From positions 1-64,000 of the forward strand of contig NZ_FMXN01000007.1 of NCBI RefSeq assembly GCF_900104245.1: a DNA stretch of 64,000 bases. The letters run 5' to 3'. The notes under the pieces are model-generated. The model was not told where the DNA came from and did not search any database. It was given only the letters and a program-made list of their open reading frames with translations. Below, piece after piece: positions 52,162 through 61,312 of this stretch; within the stretch, counting starts at the first letter, position 1, and every line of letters begins with the position of its first letter. The stretch is from Pseudidiomarina indica. Lineage in GTDB: Bacteria; Pseudomonadota; Gammaproteobacteria; Enterobacterales; Alteromonadaceae. Position numbers and translations under genes: made by a program.

Positions 52162-53529
52162 ATGTGGAAGAAATCGATTGTTGCCGCACTTGCAGTGGTA
52201 GTGAGTTTGGCCTCATTCTCGAGTTGGTCTGCCCCCCAAGAGCCGGTGAACTTAGAGCAATTGCTCCAGCAACTTCAGCAAGGCAAATTTTCCCAGTCGA
52301 AGGAAAACCAAGAGCGTGAAGCTCGGTTTCGTGCTCAAGCCGATGCGCAAGAACGTTTGTTGCGTGAAGCTATGGCGGAACGTGATCAACTTGAGCGTTT
52401 GAGCGAGCAATTAGAGAGCCAATTCGAAGGCAATGAGATGGAATTGGCGAGTCTCACAGAGGCCTTAACTCAACGGATGGGTTCCTTGCGAGAACTATTT
52501 GGTGTGTTGCAACAGGTGGCCGGAGATACCGCCAGCAAGCTACAAACCTCGGTGGTATCAGCAGAGTACCCTGAGCGTCATCAGCCGTTATTAGACCTTG
52601 CGGAAAAAATGGGCCGCAGCTCCACATTGGCGAGCATGGAAGAGATTGAATCCGTATGGCTGACGTTACTCCATGAAATGGCTGAGTCCGGAAAAGTCAC
52701 TCAATTTGATTCTTTAGTGACCTTAGCGAATGGTGAAAAAGACATGCGTGAAGTGACGCGTGTGGGTGCCTTTAACCTGGTTGCCGATGGGCGTTACTTG
52801 GAATTGATTCCAGGAACCTCATCCGTTGCTGAGTTGGTTCGTCAGCCAAGCCAACGCTATTTAGCAACGGTGAAAAACCTTGAACAAGCAGATTCACAAC
52901 CGACTCAGTTTGCCTTGGACCCGACCGCAGGAGCCATTTTGGGACTGTTAGTTCAAGCGCCAGACCTTGGCGAACGTATTGAGCAAGGCGGGACAGTTGG
53001 TTACATCATTTTAGCGCTAGGTGTTATTGGCTTAGTTCTCGCAGCAATTCGGTTTGTCGGATTAACCCGCATGAACGCGAAAGTGAAGCGTCAAATGAAC
53101 AGCAGCAAAGTGAGTGTTGATAACCCACTTGGCCGAGTCATGGCGGTCAAAGACAACTATCCGAGCGCTGATACTGAAACGTTGGAACTGAAATTGAGCG
53201 AGGCGATTTTACGTGAAGTCCCTGCAATCCAACGGTACTTAACCTTTATCAAAATCATTTCTGTGGTAGCACCATTGATGGGATTACTTGGTACTGTCAC
53301 CGGTATGATTAATACCTTCCAAGCCATTACCTTATTTGGTACCGGCGATCCGAAGCTGATGGCTGGGGGTATTTCGCAGGCCCTAGTGACCACGGTACAA
53401 GGGTTAGTTGTGGCGATTCCAATGACGTTATTGTTCGCTACATTACATACCCGTAGCCGCAATATTATTCATATTTTGCAGGAACAAGCCTCTGGAATTA
53501 TTGCGGAACGTTCAGAACGAGGGCAATAA
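52162..53529 (+). CDS. ttpC: TtpC-like MotA/TolQ/ExbB protein
   Basis: The 455 aa protein has a signal peptide (ending SSWSA-PQ) and a coiled coil of about 100 residues. A periplasmic domain and a C-terminal ExbB/TolQ-like part follow: helix VGYIILALGVIGLVLAAIRF near 275, VAPLMGLLGTVTGMINTFQA near 370, and a last helix near 415. This is the size and layout of TtpC, which Vibrio TonB2 systems need in addition to ExbB/ExbD. The gene name is by analogy. Confidence 0.85.
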   Translation: MWKKSIVAALAVVVSLASFSSWSAPQEPVNLEQLLQQLQQGKFSQSKENQEREARFRAQADAQERLLREAMAERDQLERLSEQLESQFEGNEMELASLTEALTQRMGSLRELFGVLQQVAGDTASKLQTSVVSAEYPERHQPLLDLAEKMGRSSTLASMEEIESVWLTLLHEMAESGKVTQFDSLVTLANGEKDMREVTRVGAFNLVADGRYLELIPGTSSVAELVRQPSQRYLATVKNLEQADSQPTQFALDPTAGAILGLLVQAPDLGERIEQGGTVGYIILALGVIGLVLAAIRFVGLTRMNAKVKRQMNSSKVSVDNPLGRVMAVKDNYPSADTETLELKLSEAILREVPAIQRYLTFIKIISVVAPLMGLLGTVTGMINTFQAITLFGTGDPKLMAGGISQALVTTVQGLVVAIPMTLLFATLHTRSRNIIHILQEQASGIIAERSERGQ

Positions 53530-53531
53530 CC

Positions 53532-54077
53532 ATGCTACTGCTTGAGTTCAGTCACGCCATTCAAGATTTCATCGAAACCGGTGGGCAAGTATTGCTGGTG
53601 ATTGGGGTGCTCATTTTTGTGATGTGGTTACTGATTTTGGAACGTATTTTTTACTACCTGCGTGGTCATCGCCAGGCGGTGACTGCAGCGGTACAGCAAT
53701 GGCAGTCGCGAACCGAAAGAAACTCGTGGGAAGCAGAGCAAATTCGAAGTGCGCTTATTTCGCGAGTTTCGATGGCGCTTGGTGGTAATTTACCAACCCT
53801 CCAAGCCTTGGTAGCACTCTGCCCCCTGCTGGGTTTGATGGGAACTGTGACCGGCATGATTGAAGTTTTTGATGTCATGGCGGTAGCTGGCAGCGGTAAC
53901 GTACGTTCCATGGCAGCTGGTGTGTCGAAGGCGACGATTCCAACCATGGCAGGGATGGTTGGGGCGCTCTCGGGAGTATTTGCCACCACTTGGTTAAAGC
54001 GCGTCACTAAGCGTGAGCGGGTGACGTTAGCACAGCAGTTGGCGTTGGATGATAGTCAACTCCAGCTCTCAGCATAA
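53532..54077 (+). CDS. exbB: ExbB-type proton-channel subunit
   Basis: The 181 aa protein has three membrane segments and the conserved LCPLLGLMGTVTGMIEVFDV and SKATIPTMAGMVGALSGVFA. It starts 2 bp after the ttpC-like gene. Confidence 0.92.
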   Translation: MLLLEFSHAIQDFIETGGQVLLVIGVLIFVMWLLILERIFYYLRGHRQAVTAAVQQWQSRTERNSWEAEQIRSALISRVSMALGGNLPTLQALVALCPLLGLMGTVTGMIEVFDVMAVAGSGNVRSMAAGVSKATIPTMAGMVGALSGVFATTWLKRVTKRERVTLAQQLALDDSQLQLSA

Positions 54078-54088
54078 TTTGGAGCGAT

Positions 54089-54505
54089 ATGATGAAACAA
54101 CATTTTGCCAATTTAGTTGAAGAAGAAGATACCCAGATCGATATGACGCCCATGCTGGATGTGGTGTTTATCTTATTGATCTTCTTTATCGTTACCGCCT
54201 CTTTTGTGAAAGAAGCAGGGATTGACGTGAATCGCCCAGAAGCAGCCACTGCAGTGCAAAAGGATCGAGCCAATATCTTAGTCGCGATTAGCGAAACAGG
54301 TGAAGTTTGGATCAACAAACGCCAAGTGGATGTGCGAGCTGTGCAAGCCAATATTGAACGTTTGTATGCAGAAAACCCACAAGGCTCAGTGGTGATTCAA
54401 GCAGATAAGAAAGCGACCACCGATGTGCTCATCAAAGTCATGGATGCTGCCCGTGCTGCGGGAGTATTTGATGTCTCCATCGCAACTCAAGAAGAGGGAC
54501 TATGA
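54089..54505 (+). CDS. exbD: ExbD-type biopolymer transport protein
   Basis: The 138 aa protein has IDMTPMLDVVFILLIFFIVT, with the proton-carrying Asp in the single membrane helix, and a periplasmic domain ending near SIATQEEGL. It overlaps the tonB start by 4 bp. Confidence 0.93.
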   Translation: MMKQHFANLVEEEDTQIDMTPMLDVVFILLIFFIVTASFVKEAGIDVNRPEAATAVQKDRANILVAISETGEVWINKRQVDVRAVQANIERLYAENPQGSVVIQADKKATTDVLIKVMDAARAAGVFDVSIATQEEGL

Positions 54506-55110
54506 AACGACTTGCGCTAGCGTTGCTCGCTGCATTCGTTATGACTGCGGGCCTCTTTTACATGATGCAAGCCATGATTGTTGGGGGGGAAGGAGCGATG
54601 ACTGAACCTCCCCAAGGCAGCATGCTCGACTTTGTGAGAGTGAAGCCCGACGAAGAAGTGCAGCAAAAAGAACGCAAACCACAACGTCCACCTGAGCCGA
54701 ATCCTCCGCCCCCGGTGATGCCGCAGCCGCAACTGCAATCGGATCCCGTCGATTCCTCCATGAGTGGGTTTGATTTCTCCGTCGATGCGGGTGGTGATGC
54801 ACAACTTGCTGGAGGCATTGGATTGGATCAAAGCGATGGTGAGTACTTACCCATTGTGAAGGTGCAAGCGGTGTATCCGCGGCGAGCATTACAACGTGGT
54901 ATTGAAGGTTATGTGGTGGTTGAATTTACCGTAACCAAGCAAGGAACGGTGCGAGATCCTTATGTGGTGGAAGCTCAACCAGAGCACATTTTCGACCAAG
55001 CGGCTATCGATGCGGTATTGAAGTTCAAATACAAACCGCGGGTCGTGCAAGGAGAACCTGTTGAAGTTGAAGGGGTTCAAAACCGTCTCACGTTTGCGAT
55101 TGATGGATAG
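54502..55110 (+). CDS. tonB: TonB family protein (TonB2-type)
   Basis: The 202 aa protein has an N-terminal membrane helix (LALALLAAFVMTAGLFYM), a short Pro/Glu/Lys-rich spacer (RKPQRPPEPNPPPPVMPQPQ) and a TonB C-terminal domain with VYPRRALQRGIEGYVVVEF and DAVLKFKYKPR. The spacer is short, as in TonB2 proteins, which suits the extra TtpC component. It would drive TonB-dependent receptors. Confidence 0.92.
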   Translation: MKRLALALLAAFVMTAGLFYMMQAMIVGGEGAMTEPPQGSMLDFVRVKPDEEVQQKERKPQRPPEPNPPPPVMPQPQLQSDPVDSSMSGFDFSVDAGGDAQLAGGIGLDQSDGEYLPIVKVQAVYPRRALQRGIEGYVVVEFTVTKQGTVRDPYVVEAQPEHIFDQAAIDAVLKFKYKPRVVQGEPVEVEGVQNRLTFAIDG

Positions 55111-55121
55111 AGGCTAAACTC

Positions 55122-56393
55122 ATGCGAAAACTCATTATTTTGTCCGTGTTATTGAGTGTTCTGATACAAGCCGAAGGCTTTACTCAAGAGCGCAAAAAGA
55201 CACCTGCGTTGCGTGAACAAGTGTACAGTCAATTGGCACGCGCACAACAATTGGTTGATGCCGGGGATGTTGATGCGGGGCTCCGCGTGTTACAAGAAGT
55301 GGAACGCAAACAAAGCAGCATGAACAGCTATGAGCGTGCGATGTTGTGGAACTTCTATGGGTACTTCAACTACGGCCAAGACAATGTTGAAAAGGCCATT
55401 TTTTACTTCAATAAATTAGTTGAAGAAGAAGCGTTGCCACTTGCCTTGGAACAAAATACCCTCTTTAGCCTCGCCCAATTGAGCTTAGGTCAAGAAAACT
55501 ACGATCAAGTGCTGCAATACCTCACCCGCTGGGAGCAACTGGTGCCGCAAGAACAGCAGCAAAAAGGTTGGGTGTTAAAAGCGCAAACGCTCTATCAGCA
55601 GGGGAATTTCCCGCAGGCCCTCACAGCCATTAACCAGGTGATTCAAGCGGCCGTTAAGCAAGCTCAGAAGCCGGAAGAGAATTGGCTGATTTTACAGCGC
55701 GCGGTGTACTACGAGTTGGACCAAATGGAGCAGGTTGCAGGGGTATTGGAGCAATTAGTGAAGCATTACAATAAACCGGAATATTGGGTACAACTTGCAG
55801 GGGTTTATGGGCAGTTAGGTGAGCATCAAAAGCAACTGGCGCTGATGGAAGTGTCCTATCAACTCGGTTATCTCGCGAAAGAATCGGAGCTATTGAATTT
55901 GGCGCAAACCTACTTTTTCGGTGATTTGCCATATCAAGCCGGGCAAGTAGTGGCGAAGGGTATGGCGGAAGGAGTTATTCAACCGACGTTATCTAACCTA
56001 CAGTTTTTATCGCAAGCATGGATTGCTGCGCGTGAAACTGATAAAGCCAATGAGGCACTGATTGCTGCTGCGAAACTGAGTGATAATGGTGAATTGGATG
56101 CGCAGCGAGCGACCTTGTTGCTCAACAATGAGCGTTATCAAGAAGCGTTAAGTGCTGCTCGACAAGCTCTGGAAAAAGGACAGTTACGGCAACCTGGCAT
56201 GATGCACCTAGTCATTGGCATGGCGGAGTTAAATTTAGAGAACTTTAATGCTGCGCTACAAGCCTTTGCTGCAGCCAAGCAATTCGATGAGGCGCAGCAA
56301 CTTGCCAGTCAGTGGGAACAGTATGCTGAAGCAGAACAGCAGCAGTTAGAATCACTGCAAAAATTGAGCGATGTCATCCGTTCGTCATCTTAA
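55122..56393 (+). CDS. TPR protein of the TonB2 operon
   Basis: The 423 aa protein has a signal peptide (MRKLIILSVLLSVLIQAEGF) and is helical throughout, with about ten TPR-like repeats (for example AMLWNFYGYFNYGQDNVEKA and NEALIAAAKLSDNGELDAQR). It is the usual last gene of this operon in Alteromonadales. It may scaffold the system or link it to receptors. Confidence 0.82.
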   Translation: MRKLIILSVLLSVLIQAEGFTQERKKTPALREQVYSQLARAQQLVDAGDVDAGLRVLQEVERKQSSMNSYERAMLWNFYGYFNYGQDNVEKAIFYFNKLVEEEALPLALEQNTLFSLAQLSLGQENYDQVLQYLTRWEQLVPQEQQQKGWVLKAQTLYQQGNFPQALTAINQVIQAAVKQAQKPEENWLILQRAVYYELDQMEQVAGVLEQLVKHYNKPEYWVQLAGVYGQLGEHQKQLALMEVSYQLGYLAKESELLNLAQTYFFGDLPYQAGQVVAKGMAEGVIQPTLSNLQFLSQAWIAARETDKANEALIAAAKLSDNGELDAQRATLLLNNERYQEALSAARQALEKGQLRQPGMMHLVIGMAELNLENFNAALQAFAAAKQFDEAQQLASQWEQYAEAEQQQLESLQKLSDVIRSSS

Positions 56394-56403
56394 TGCCATC
56401 AAT

Positions 56404-56451
56404 ATGACGAAAAACTGACACAAAGTAATCAAACTGTCACAAATATGACAT
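56404..56451 (+). promoter_or_regulatory. Two PhoB-box-like direct repeats upstream of the porin gene
   Basis: Heptamers ATGACGA (56404), CTGACAC (56415), CTGTCAC (56434) and ATGACAT (56445) form two pairs, each exactly 11 bp apart with A-rich spacers. This is the layout of Pho boxes (CTGTCAT-like half sites at 11 bp). They lie 68-115 bp before the porin start, so the porin is predicted to be phosphate-starvation regulated. Confidence 0.65.
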
Positions 56452-56518
56452 AACATAGCCCCGTTTTCGTTCATGGATTACACTAGATTGCGACCATTTA
56501 ACGGGAAGGGGCCGTGTT

Positions 56519-57457
56519 ATGCGCAAGATAATGAATGGCGTTATAGTCATGATGGGGTGCGGGTTGGTGATGCCAGCAACAGCAGTAGCTGACCAACCGA
56601 CGTGGTTTCAACTCTATGGTCGTGCAAATTTGGGGTGGCAAGCCAGCGATAGAGACGACGGTGCCGGAACCGATACCAGCCTGACAAATTATGCATCACG
56701 CATCGGCGCGAAAGGAGCGGTCGCGCTGAGTGAAACCACCGAAATAATTTATCAAATGGAATGGGAAGTTGATTTAACCGATCTCACCGATTCCCATGTA
56801 TTTAGCCCCCGTAATCAGTATCTAGGAATCAAAGGCAACTTCGGAGAGTTCTCGGTTGGGCGCCGCGATACTGCCGTCAAGATGCTACAAGGTGCCTTTG
56901 ATTTATTTGGCGACTACGAAGGCGATCTCAAGCACATTTTCGCCGGTAAAAGCCGGATGAATGACACCTTCAATTACTTCTCTCCCATGCTGGGCCAATT
57001 CCAAGTGGCTGCCAGTTACACCCTTGAAAATAATGCAGATAATGGCGTGTCAGTGACCGTCACGTACGGCGATAGTAAGCTTAAAAATAGTGATTACTAT
57101 GTCGGCGTTGGGGTGGATGATGCGGTCAATGGGAAAAACATTGTTCGGGCGGTTGCTCTAACTCACTTCGGGACTACTCAAGTAGGCGTACTGTGGCAGG
57201 ATCAAGAGAACGTGGATGGCAGCGGTCAAGCTGATGGCTTTGCGTTAAACCTTGCTCAACCTTGGCGGGAACTTAAATTCTTGGTGCAATATCAACAGTT
57301 AGATTTCAGCAATGGCAAGCGCAGTTCGTGGTCGGGTGGTGTTGATTATCAATGGTTGGATAACACGAAACTCTACGCTTGGTATACCCAGCGCGATCTC
57401 GATCATATCGAAGCGCAGCAGGAGTTTGCTTCTATCGGTATCGAACATCGCTTCTAG
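56519..57457 (+). CDS. Outer-membrane porin
   Basis: The 312 aa protein has a signal peptide (MRKIMNGVIVMMGCGLVMPA, cleavage near ATAVA-DQ). It starts its barrel with WFQLYGRANLGWQ and ends with IGIEHRF, the terminal Phe needed for outer-membrane assembly. The internal SRIGAKGAVALSETTEIIYQ, NQYLGIKGNFGEFSVGR and DLFGDYEGD regions match Gram-negative general porins. Pho-box-like repeats upstream suggest a PhoE-like role in phosphate or anion uptake; this is inference. Confidence 0.9.
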   Translation: MRKIMNGVIVMMGCGLVMPATAVADQPTWFQLYGRANLGWQASDRDDGAGTDTSLTNYASRIGAKGAVALSETTEIIYQMEWEVDLTDLTDSHVFSPRNQYLGIKGNFGEFSVGRRDTAVKMLQGAFDLFGDYEGDLKHIFAGKSRMNDTFNYFSPMLGQFQVAASYTLENNADNGVSVTVTYGDSKLKNSDYYVGVGVDDAVNGKNIVRAVALTHFGTTQVGVLWQDQENVDGSGQADGFALNLAQPWRELKFLVQYQQLDFSNGKRSSWSGGVDYQWLDNTKLYAWYTQRDLDHIEAQQEFASIGIEHRF

Positions 57458-57509
57458 GAAGGTTACACTAGGGTCATCATTGGTGTAGTAAAAAGGTTAG
57501 TTTGAAGCG

Positions 57510-58436
57510 ATGGCCCATTTTATTTTTATCGCAGGGTATCTTGCGATTGGTTTGCTGTTACAGCGGAGTCGACAGTTTCCCCAAAATACCGGACAGGTAC
57601 TGAATGCTTTCGTTATTTACGTGGCATTACCTGCGGTGGTGTTACAAAAAATTCCAACCTTGGAATTTGGCAAGGAATTGTTGTACCCAGCACTCATCCC
57701 ATGGATTTTGTTAGCTCTGACCGTGCCAACGGTCTTAGGCTTAAGCAAACTTTTTCGCTGGTCGCGGATGACCACCGGTGCGTTACTCATTATTGTGCCG
57801 TTGGGCAATACCTCCTTTGTTGGCTTCCCGATGGTGGAAGCATTTTTTGGCCCAGAAGGCATCCCTTATGCCTTACTGTATGACCAACTGGGGTCATTTT
57901 TTATCTTATCGATTTACGCGACTATTATTGTAGCTATTTACAGCCATGAACCCGGTGCTGCGACGCAACGACCGAGCGCAGTTGCGATTGCTAAGCGGAT
58001 TGCCTGCTTTCCGCCATTTATTGCGTTAGTGGTCGCATTGCTGTTACGGGGCCATCCTTATCCCGCAGCAATTAGCGACTTCATTGATGCCTTAGCCATT
58101 ACCTTGGTCCCAGTCATTATGGTCGCGGTTGGGTTCCAATTAAAACTACGGGTGCCCAAAGAAGACCACGCGCCCTTATTTTGGGCGCTGGGCTTAAAGT
58201 TGATAGCGATGCCAGCGGTTGCGTTGCTTATTTTGTACGGCTTTGGCCTGGATCAGTTGGTGGTGCAAGTCACCATTATGGAAGCCGCGATGCCTGCGAT
58301 GATATCGGCTGGCGCCTTGGCCATCATGGCGGGGCTAGCACCCACGCTGACTGCTGCGGTGGTTGGCTACGGGGTGCTGCTGTGCTTTATTACGTTGCCT
58401 TTGTGGTATGCGTTGTTGCAGTTTTTAGTGCAGTAA
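57510..58436 (+). CDS. AEC-family transporter
   Basis: The 308 aa membrane protein has about ten segments, with NAFVIYVALPAVVLQKIP near residue 35, LGNTSFVGFPMVEAFFG near 95 and MEAAMPAMISAGALAIMAG near 255. These are typical of the auxin-efflux-carrier family, whose bacterial members carry malate and other organic acids. The last 47 bp overlap xseA. Confidence 0.88.
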   Translation: MAHFIFIAGYLAIGLLLQRSRQFPQNTGQVLNAFVIYVALPAVVLQKIPTLEFGKELLYPALIPWILLALTVPTVLGLSKLFRWSRMTTGALLIIVPLGNTSFVGFPMVEAFFGPEGIPYALLYDQLGSFFILSIYATIIVAIYSHEPGAATQRPSAVAIAKRIACFPPFIALVVALLLRGHPYPAAISDFIDALAITLVPVIMVAVGFQLKLRVPKEDHAPLFWALGLKLIAMPAVALLILYGFGLDQLVVQVTIMEAAMPAMISAGALAIMAGLAPTLTAAVVGYGVLLCFITLPLWYALLQFLVQ

Positions 58437-59739
58437 ATTCACCTTCCGCAACCCGTACCCGAAACTCTTGCTGCGGTGCGAGTTGATTCGGGTTGCGAAC
58501 TACGTCTCCATCAAGTGTTTGCACGACTGCGTACCCACGTCCTATGGTCTCAAGAGGACTGACCAGTTGTAGATTTTGCATCAAATGAGCAAAACGCTGT
58601 TGCTGCTGTTTCACCGTGGCTGACGTGACGCGATAAAGGCGCTGCTGTAACTGTTCAAGCTCGTGCTGGTGGCGTTTTAATTGGCGTTCCGGATGCACCG
58701 TGGATAAACGAACCGCTAATTGTTGCTGGCGCAAAGTGGTTTGTTTCAGCGTTCGTTGCAGGCTGTATTGTGACCGTTGCAGCAGTTCATCAACGCGTTG
58801 TTGGTTCCGCTCAATTTGCCGTTGAGGATGTTGCTGCTGCAAACGATGGAACCAATAGCCTTGGGCCTGTTGGTGGGTACCCACCAACCGTTGCCACGCA
58901 CGCAGGGCGCGTTGTTCTAGCTGGGCTAGCTGATGAATCCGTTCCCGTTGATCGCGGCTAATCAGTTCCGCTGCAGCAGAAGGCGTGGGAGCACGCACGT
59001 CTGCCACAAAATCGCTGATGGTGAAGTCCACCTCATGCCCCACTGCCGAAATGGTGGGAATGGGACATTGAAAAATGGCGTGAGCGAGAGCTTCATCATT
59101 AAAACACCATAAATCTTCGAGGGAGCCACCACCGCGTGCCAAAATCAGCACATCCACTTCATTACGGGTGACCGCTCGTTGCAGCATGTCGAGCAGTTCA
59201 GCTGTTGCGCTCTTACCTTGCACGGAGCTTGGATAAATAACCACCTCAATGCTGGGGTCACGACGGCGCAACACAGCTAGAATATCGCGCACTGCCGCGC
59301 CGGTCGGGGAGGTAATGACGCCGACTTTCCGAATCGTTGTAGGCAAGGCTTGCTTATGGGCTGGATCAAAGAGACCGGCTGCTTGCAGCTTTGTTTTGAG
59401 TTGTTCGTATTGCTGTTGCAGCAAGCCGAGTCCAGCGTCTTCCATATGCTCCACAATGAGCTGATAGTCGCCGCGTGGTTCGTAAATGGTGAGTTTTGCG
59501 CGCACCAACACTTGCATGCCGTGCTGTGGGCGCAATCGAATTCGTTGATTGGCTTGGCGGAACATGGCGCCACGAATTTGTGCCCGCTCATCTTTCAGCG
59601 TAAAGTACCAATGACCTGAGCTGGCGGCAGTGAAGTTGGAGATTTCACCAACGAGCCAAATGGAGCCAAAGCCCTGTTCTAATACCTGGCGAACTTCACT
59701 ATTGAGCCCAAAAACAGTAAAGATATGTGCTTGCTGCAT
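58390..59739 (-). CDS. xseA: Exodeoxyribonuclease VII large subunit
   Basis: The 449 aa protein has an N-terminal OB fold (GSIWLVGEISNFTAASSGHW), the catalytic domain with LARGGGSLEDLWCFNDE and VGHEVDFTISDFVADVRAPT, and a long Gln-rich coiled coil. It ends with GRGYAVVQTLDGDVV. It pairs with XseB encoded at 41151-41387. It is divergent from guaB. Confidence 0.95.
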   Translation of the reverse strand: MQQAHIFTVFGLNSEVRQVLEQGFGSIWLVGEISNFTAASSGHWYFTLKDERAQIRGAMFRQANQRIRLRPQHGMQVLVRAKLTIYEPRGDYQLIVEHMEDAGLGLLQQQYEQLKTKLQAAGLFDPAHKQALPTTIRKVGVITSPTGAAVRDILAVLRRRDPSIEVVIYPSSVQGKSATAELLDMLQRAVTRNEVDVLILARGGGSLEDLWCFNDEALAHAIFQCPIPTISAVGHEVDFTISDFVADVRAPTPSAAAELISRDQRERIHQLAQLEQRALRAWQRLVGTHQQAQGYWFHRLQQQHPQRQIERNQQRVDELLQRSQYSLQRTLKQTTLRQQQLAVRLSTVHPERQLKRHQHELEQLQQRLYRVTSATVKQQQQRFAHLMQNLQLVSPLETIGRGYAVVQTLDGDVVRNPNQLAPQQEFRVRVAEGEFTALKTATTHTTKAT

Positions 59740-59770
59740 TCGCCTACCTCGGTAACAATAAAAAAAAGAG

Positions 59771-59799
59771 TTTACTGGAAAGCCATTTGCGAGTAAAAT
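59771..59799 (+). promoter_or_regulatory. Promoter of guaB
   Basis: TTTACT (59771-59776) and TAAAAT (59794-59799) are 17 bp apart, 37 bp before the guaB ATG. Confidence 0.7.
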
Positions 59800-59836
59800 C
59801 TACCCGCAACATTAAGTCAGCTAGTGAGATGTTGCC

Positions 59837-61306
59837 ATGCTACGAATTGCCCAAGAAGCCCTAACCTTTGACGACGTTCTGCTCGTCCCCGGACATTCTA
59901 CCGTTCTTCCCCATAATGCCGATTTGCGCACGCGCTTAACTCGCACCATCGAATTGAACATTCCAATGGTGTCAGCAGCGATGGATACCGTGACTGAAGC
60001 GGCGTTGGCGATTGCTTTAGCCCAAGAAGGCGGTATCGGATTTATTCATAAGAACATGACCATTGAGGAGCAAGCTGCTCACGTTCGCCAAGTGAAGAAG
60101 TATGAAAGTGGGGTGGTGTCCGATCCGGTCACTGTGTCACCACATACGACCATTGGCGAAGTGCGAGCGCTAGCGCGGGAACACGGTTTTCATGGTTTCC
60201 CAGTCGTCGAAGAAAGCGGCGAGCTGGTGGGGATTGTAACGGGGCGTGACACTCGTGCAGAGCGCGACGATAGCCGCTTAATTAGTTCGATCATGACGCA
60301 GAAAGATAAACTGGTCACGGTGAAAGAACATACCTCCAGCGACGATATCTTAAATCTGATGCATCAACATCGAATTGAGAAAATCTTGGTGGTTGATGAT
60401 GCCTTCCACTTACGTGGCATGATTACCTTAAAAGATTTCACCAAAGCAGAAAACAAACCCAACGCCTGTAAAGATGAGTTGGGGCGTTTGCGGGTGGGAG
60501 CTGCAGTAGGCGTTGGCGCAGGCACGGATGAGCGTATTGATGCTTTAGTGGATGCCGGGGTGGATGTATTGCTGATCGATACCTCCCATGGCCACTCACA
60601 AGGTGTGATTGACCGTGTTATTGCCACGCGTAAGCAATATCCAAACTTAGCCATTATTGCTGGAAACGTCGCCACTGGCGCGGGCGCGAAAGCGTTAGCA
60701 GATGCTGGCGTGGATGCTGTTAAAGTAGGGATTGGTCCTGGCTCAATTTGCACCACACGAATTGTAACCGGCTGTGGCGTGCCGCAAATTACGGCAATTT
60801 CTGATGCGGTTGATGCTCTGAAAGGCACCAATATTCCAGTGATCGCTGACGGTGGTATCCGTTACTCGGGTGATATCGCGAAAGCCATTGCTGCAGGGGC
60901 TGACTGTGTGATGGTCGGTAGCATGCTCGCGGGAACGGAAGAGTCCCCCGGTGAAGTTGAGCTGTACCAAGGGCGTTACTACAAATCCTATCGTGGCATG
61001 GGCAGTATCGGTGCCATGAACCAACGCCATGGTTCATCGGATCGTTATTTCCAAACCAGCAATGAAGCAGAAAAGCTAGTTCCAGAAGGGATTGAAGGGC
61101 GCGTTCCGTATAAAGGCCCGATTGCGGCCATCATTCACCAGCAAATGGGCGGATTACGCTCAGCCATGGGATTAACAGGCTGTGCCACCATTAAAGAAAT
61201 GCGCACCAAGCCACAGTTTGTGAAAGTGACGGCGGCAGGAATGGGTGAATCCCACGTGCACGGTGTCCAAATCACCAAAGAAGCACCTAACTATCGGATG
61301 GGCTAA
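59837..61306 (+). CDS. guaB: IMP dehydrogenase
   Basis: The 489 aa protein has [13 protein letters not shown], two CBS domains (near residues 95-205), and the catalytic loop [20 protein letters not shown] with the active Cys. [15 protein letters not shown] and the C-terminal flap region complete it. It converts IMP to XMP. Confidence 0.97.
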   Translation: MLRIAQEALTFDDVLLVPGHSTVLPHNADLRTRLTRTIELNIPMVSAAMDTVTEAALAIALAQEGGIGFIHKNMTIEEQAAHVRQVKKYESGVVSDPVTVSPHTTIGEVRALAREHGFHGFPVVEESGELVGIVTGRDTRAERDDSRLISSIMTQKDKLVTVKEHTSSDDILNLMHQHRIEKILVVDDAFHLRGMITLKDFTKAENKPNACKDELGRLRVGAAVGVGAGTDERIDALVDAGVDVLLIDTSHGHSQGVIDRVIATRKQYPNLAIIAGNVATGAGAKALADAGVDAVKVGIGPGSICTTRIVTGCGVPQITAISDAVDALKGTNIPVIADGGIRYSGDIAKAIAAGADCVMVGSMLAGTEESPGEVELYQGRYYKSYRGMGSIGAMNQRHGSSDRYFQTSNEAEKLVPEGIEGRVPYKGPIAAIIHQQMGGLRSAMGLTGCATIKEMRTKPQFVKVTAAGMGESHVHGVQITKEAPNYRMG

Positions 61307-61312
61307 GATACC

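Noticed and set aside
57459-57490. Terminator after the porin gene (TTACACTA/TGGTGTAG)
   Set aside because: The stem is short and imperfect with a long loop and no T run, so it is not listed as a feature.
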